Assembly: GCA_023423475.1 (NCBI GenBank)
Contig: JAFAFN010000086.1
Coordinates: 1 to 6,271, forward strand
From: Actinomycetes bacterium
Lineage (GTDB): Bacteria > Actinomycetota > Acidimicrobiia > Acidimicrobiales > Microtrichaceae
Direction: 5' to 3'
Length of the DNA: 6,271 nucleotides
Every line of letters starts with the position of its first letter. The first letter of the stretch is position 1. Below, piece by piece: positions 5,496-6,271 of this stretch. The notes beneath the pieces were generated by a model. That model had not been told where the DNA came from. It ran no database searches and saw only the letters and a program-made list of their open reading frames with translations. The translations under genes were made by a program, and so were the position numbers.

Positions 5496-5629
5496 GCAGC
5501 GCGGGTCTCACCCGTCAGCATCCTTCCGCGGAAGGACAGTGTGACCTCGGAGGGCCTCGTCCGAACGACCTGATTTCGTCGCAACGCGGCGCGCGGCAGG
5601 TACCGAGACGGACTACTTGACGACCTCGC
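5496..5629. other. Convergent intergenic region with two hairpin-forming sequences
   Basis: This 134-bp gap separates the ends of the membrane-protein gene and the PAP2 gene. It contains a small hairpin CGGGT-CTC-ACCCG (5502-5514) just after the stop codon at 5495, and a 16-bp perfect palindrome at 5521-5536. Neither is followed by a T-tract on either strand, so intrinsic termination in the classic form is not supported. They may still act as RNA 3'-end structures. I see no gene in the gap. Confidence 0.4.
5521..5536. repeat. 16-bp perfect palindrome between convergent genes
   Basis: TCCTTCCGCGGAAGGA equals its reverse complement. As RNA it would fold into a 6-bp stem with a CGCG loop from either strand, so it could protect or define 3' ends of both converging transcripts. 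As DNA it could be a protein-binding site. The T-tract expected of a rho-independent terminator is absent. Confidence 0.5.
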
Positions 5630-6271
5630 TCACACCGCTGCATCCACGTCGGAGCGAGCCCGGTCCGCGCGGTAGCGGCGGGCCAGCTGGTCGACCCACA
5701 GCCCGATCAGCAGCAGTGCGATCGCGACGATCCCGTCGAGCCACCAGTGGTTGCCGGTCGCCGCGACCACGAGGAACGTGATGATCACGTGCGCGAGGAA
5801 CAGCCAGCGCCACCACACCGTGGTGACCGCGACGATCCCGAACGACACCACCGCGGCCCATCCGACGTGGATCGAGGGCATCGCGGCGAACTGGTCCGAC
5901 ACGCCGGTGCCGACCGGGCCGTACAGGTCGTAGCCGTGGCGGGCCGAGAGGTCGACGTAGCCGAGCTCTGGCAGGAACCGTGGCGGCGCGACGCGCACGA
6001 ATCGGATGACCAGGCACGCCGCGGTCAACAACACCAGCCCGTTGCGCCAGTGCGGGTAGTCATCGCGGTGACGGACGTAGAGCCAGATGAGGAAGATCAC
6101 GAGCGCCGGGACGTGCAGCGCGGCGTAGTACGTGCTCGCCGCACGGGCGAGCCAGTCGATGCCGGCGACGAACTCCTGGAGCGCGAGCTCGGTCGGCATG
6201 CGGAGCCAGGCCTCGACGTCGACGATCTGGTACGCACGGTCGATCGCCCCCTCGTCCTGGGCCAGCGGGAG
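5630..6271 (-). CDS. PAP2-superfamily membrane phosphatase/phosphotransferase (5' end cut by right window edge)
   Basis: The minus strand is open from the right edge to a TGA at 5632-5630, giving 213 visible codons. An internal ATG at 6199 is not the likely start: the 24 codons before it read LPLAQDEGAIDRAYQIVDVE then AWLR, which fits the amphipathic N-terminal region usual in actinobacterial PAP2 proteins. Counting from that ATG, catalytic motifs are RVAPPRF (69-75), AMPSIHVGWA with H111, and GNHWWLD with H151 and D155. These match the basic/proline motif, the S-x-H motif and the H-x3-D motif of the superfamily, in the Aur1/Ipt1-like arrangement. About five hydrophobic segments alternate with the motifs. 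The family removes or transfers phosphate groups on lipids or inositol phospholipids at the membrane; the substrate is not predictable here. The tail RYRADRARSDVDAAV is charged. Convergent with the preceding gene, with a 134-bp gap. Confidence 0.87.
   Translation of the reverse strand, partial: LPLAQDEGAIDRAYQIVDVEAWLRMPTELALQEFVAGIDWLARAASTYYAALHVPALVIFLIWLYVRHRDDYPHWRNGLVLLTAACLVIRFVRVAPPRFLPELGYVDLSARHGYDLYGPVGTGVSDQFAAMPSIHVGWAAVVSFGIVAVTTVWWRWLFLAHVIITFLVVAATGNHWWLDGIVAIALLLIGLWVDQLARRYRADRARSDVDAAV

Noticed and set aside
1..6271. CRISPR array, insertion sequence, tRNA or prophage signals
   Set aside because: No regularly spaced repeats, terminal inverted repeats, transposase or integrase motifs, or cloverleaf-like segments were seen on either strand.

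Overview
The window is GC-rich DNA, roughly two-thirds or more G+C by eye, with strong G/C bias at third codon positions. It holds six protein-coding genes, two of them cut by the window edges. The base composition, the gene families and what look like leaderless transcription starts point to an actinobacterial chromosome. An Acidimicrobiia/Ilumatobacter-like source is a guess from overall similarity, not something shown here. I see no mobile element, tRNA, rRNA, CRISPR array or defence island; this looks like ordinary core or near-core chromosome.

Layout. Positions 1-437 (minus) are the N-terminal part of a nitronate monooxygenase-like flavoprotein gene running off the left edge. It sits 12 bp behind a TetR-family regulator gene (450-1151, minus), so the two form an operon. 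In front of the regulator is a perfect 18-bp palindrome lying across a recognisable promoter (TTGGGA, 17 bp, TATGTT), the expected design of an autorepressed TetR operon. Divergent from it is a DUF368 polytopic membrane protein (1249-2181, plus), a family linked to polyprenyl-phosphate recycling across the membrane. Next comes a large HerA/FtsK-superfamily ATPase with a coiled-coil C-terminal half (2246-4651, plus), then a small three-helix membrane protein of an uncharacterised family (4815-5495, plus). A PAP2-type phosphatase/phosphotransferase gene (5630-6271, minus) converges on it and runs off the right edge.

How the genes may fit together. The regulator and flavoprotein genes form one inducible unit. 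DUF368 and PAP2 proteins are both plausibly involved in lipid-phosphate metabolism, but they are on opposite strands about 3.4 kb apart and nothing shows that they are linked. The ATPase and the small membrane protein each belong, as I recall them, to widespread families without an assigned function; they are the least understood genes here.

Regulatory points worth noting are the 18-bp TetR-type operator, a different 16-bp inverted repeat at the DUF368 start, -10-like boxes 6-9 nt before three start codons that lack a Shine-Dalgarno sequence, short direct repeats at 4670-4726, and a 16-bp perfect palindrome between the two convergent genes. I did not find convincing evidence for a previously undescribed system.
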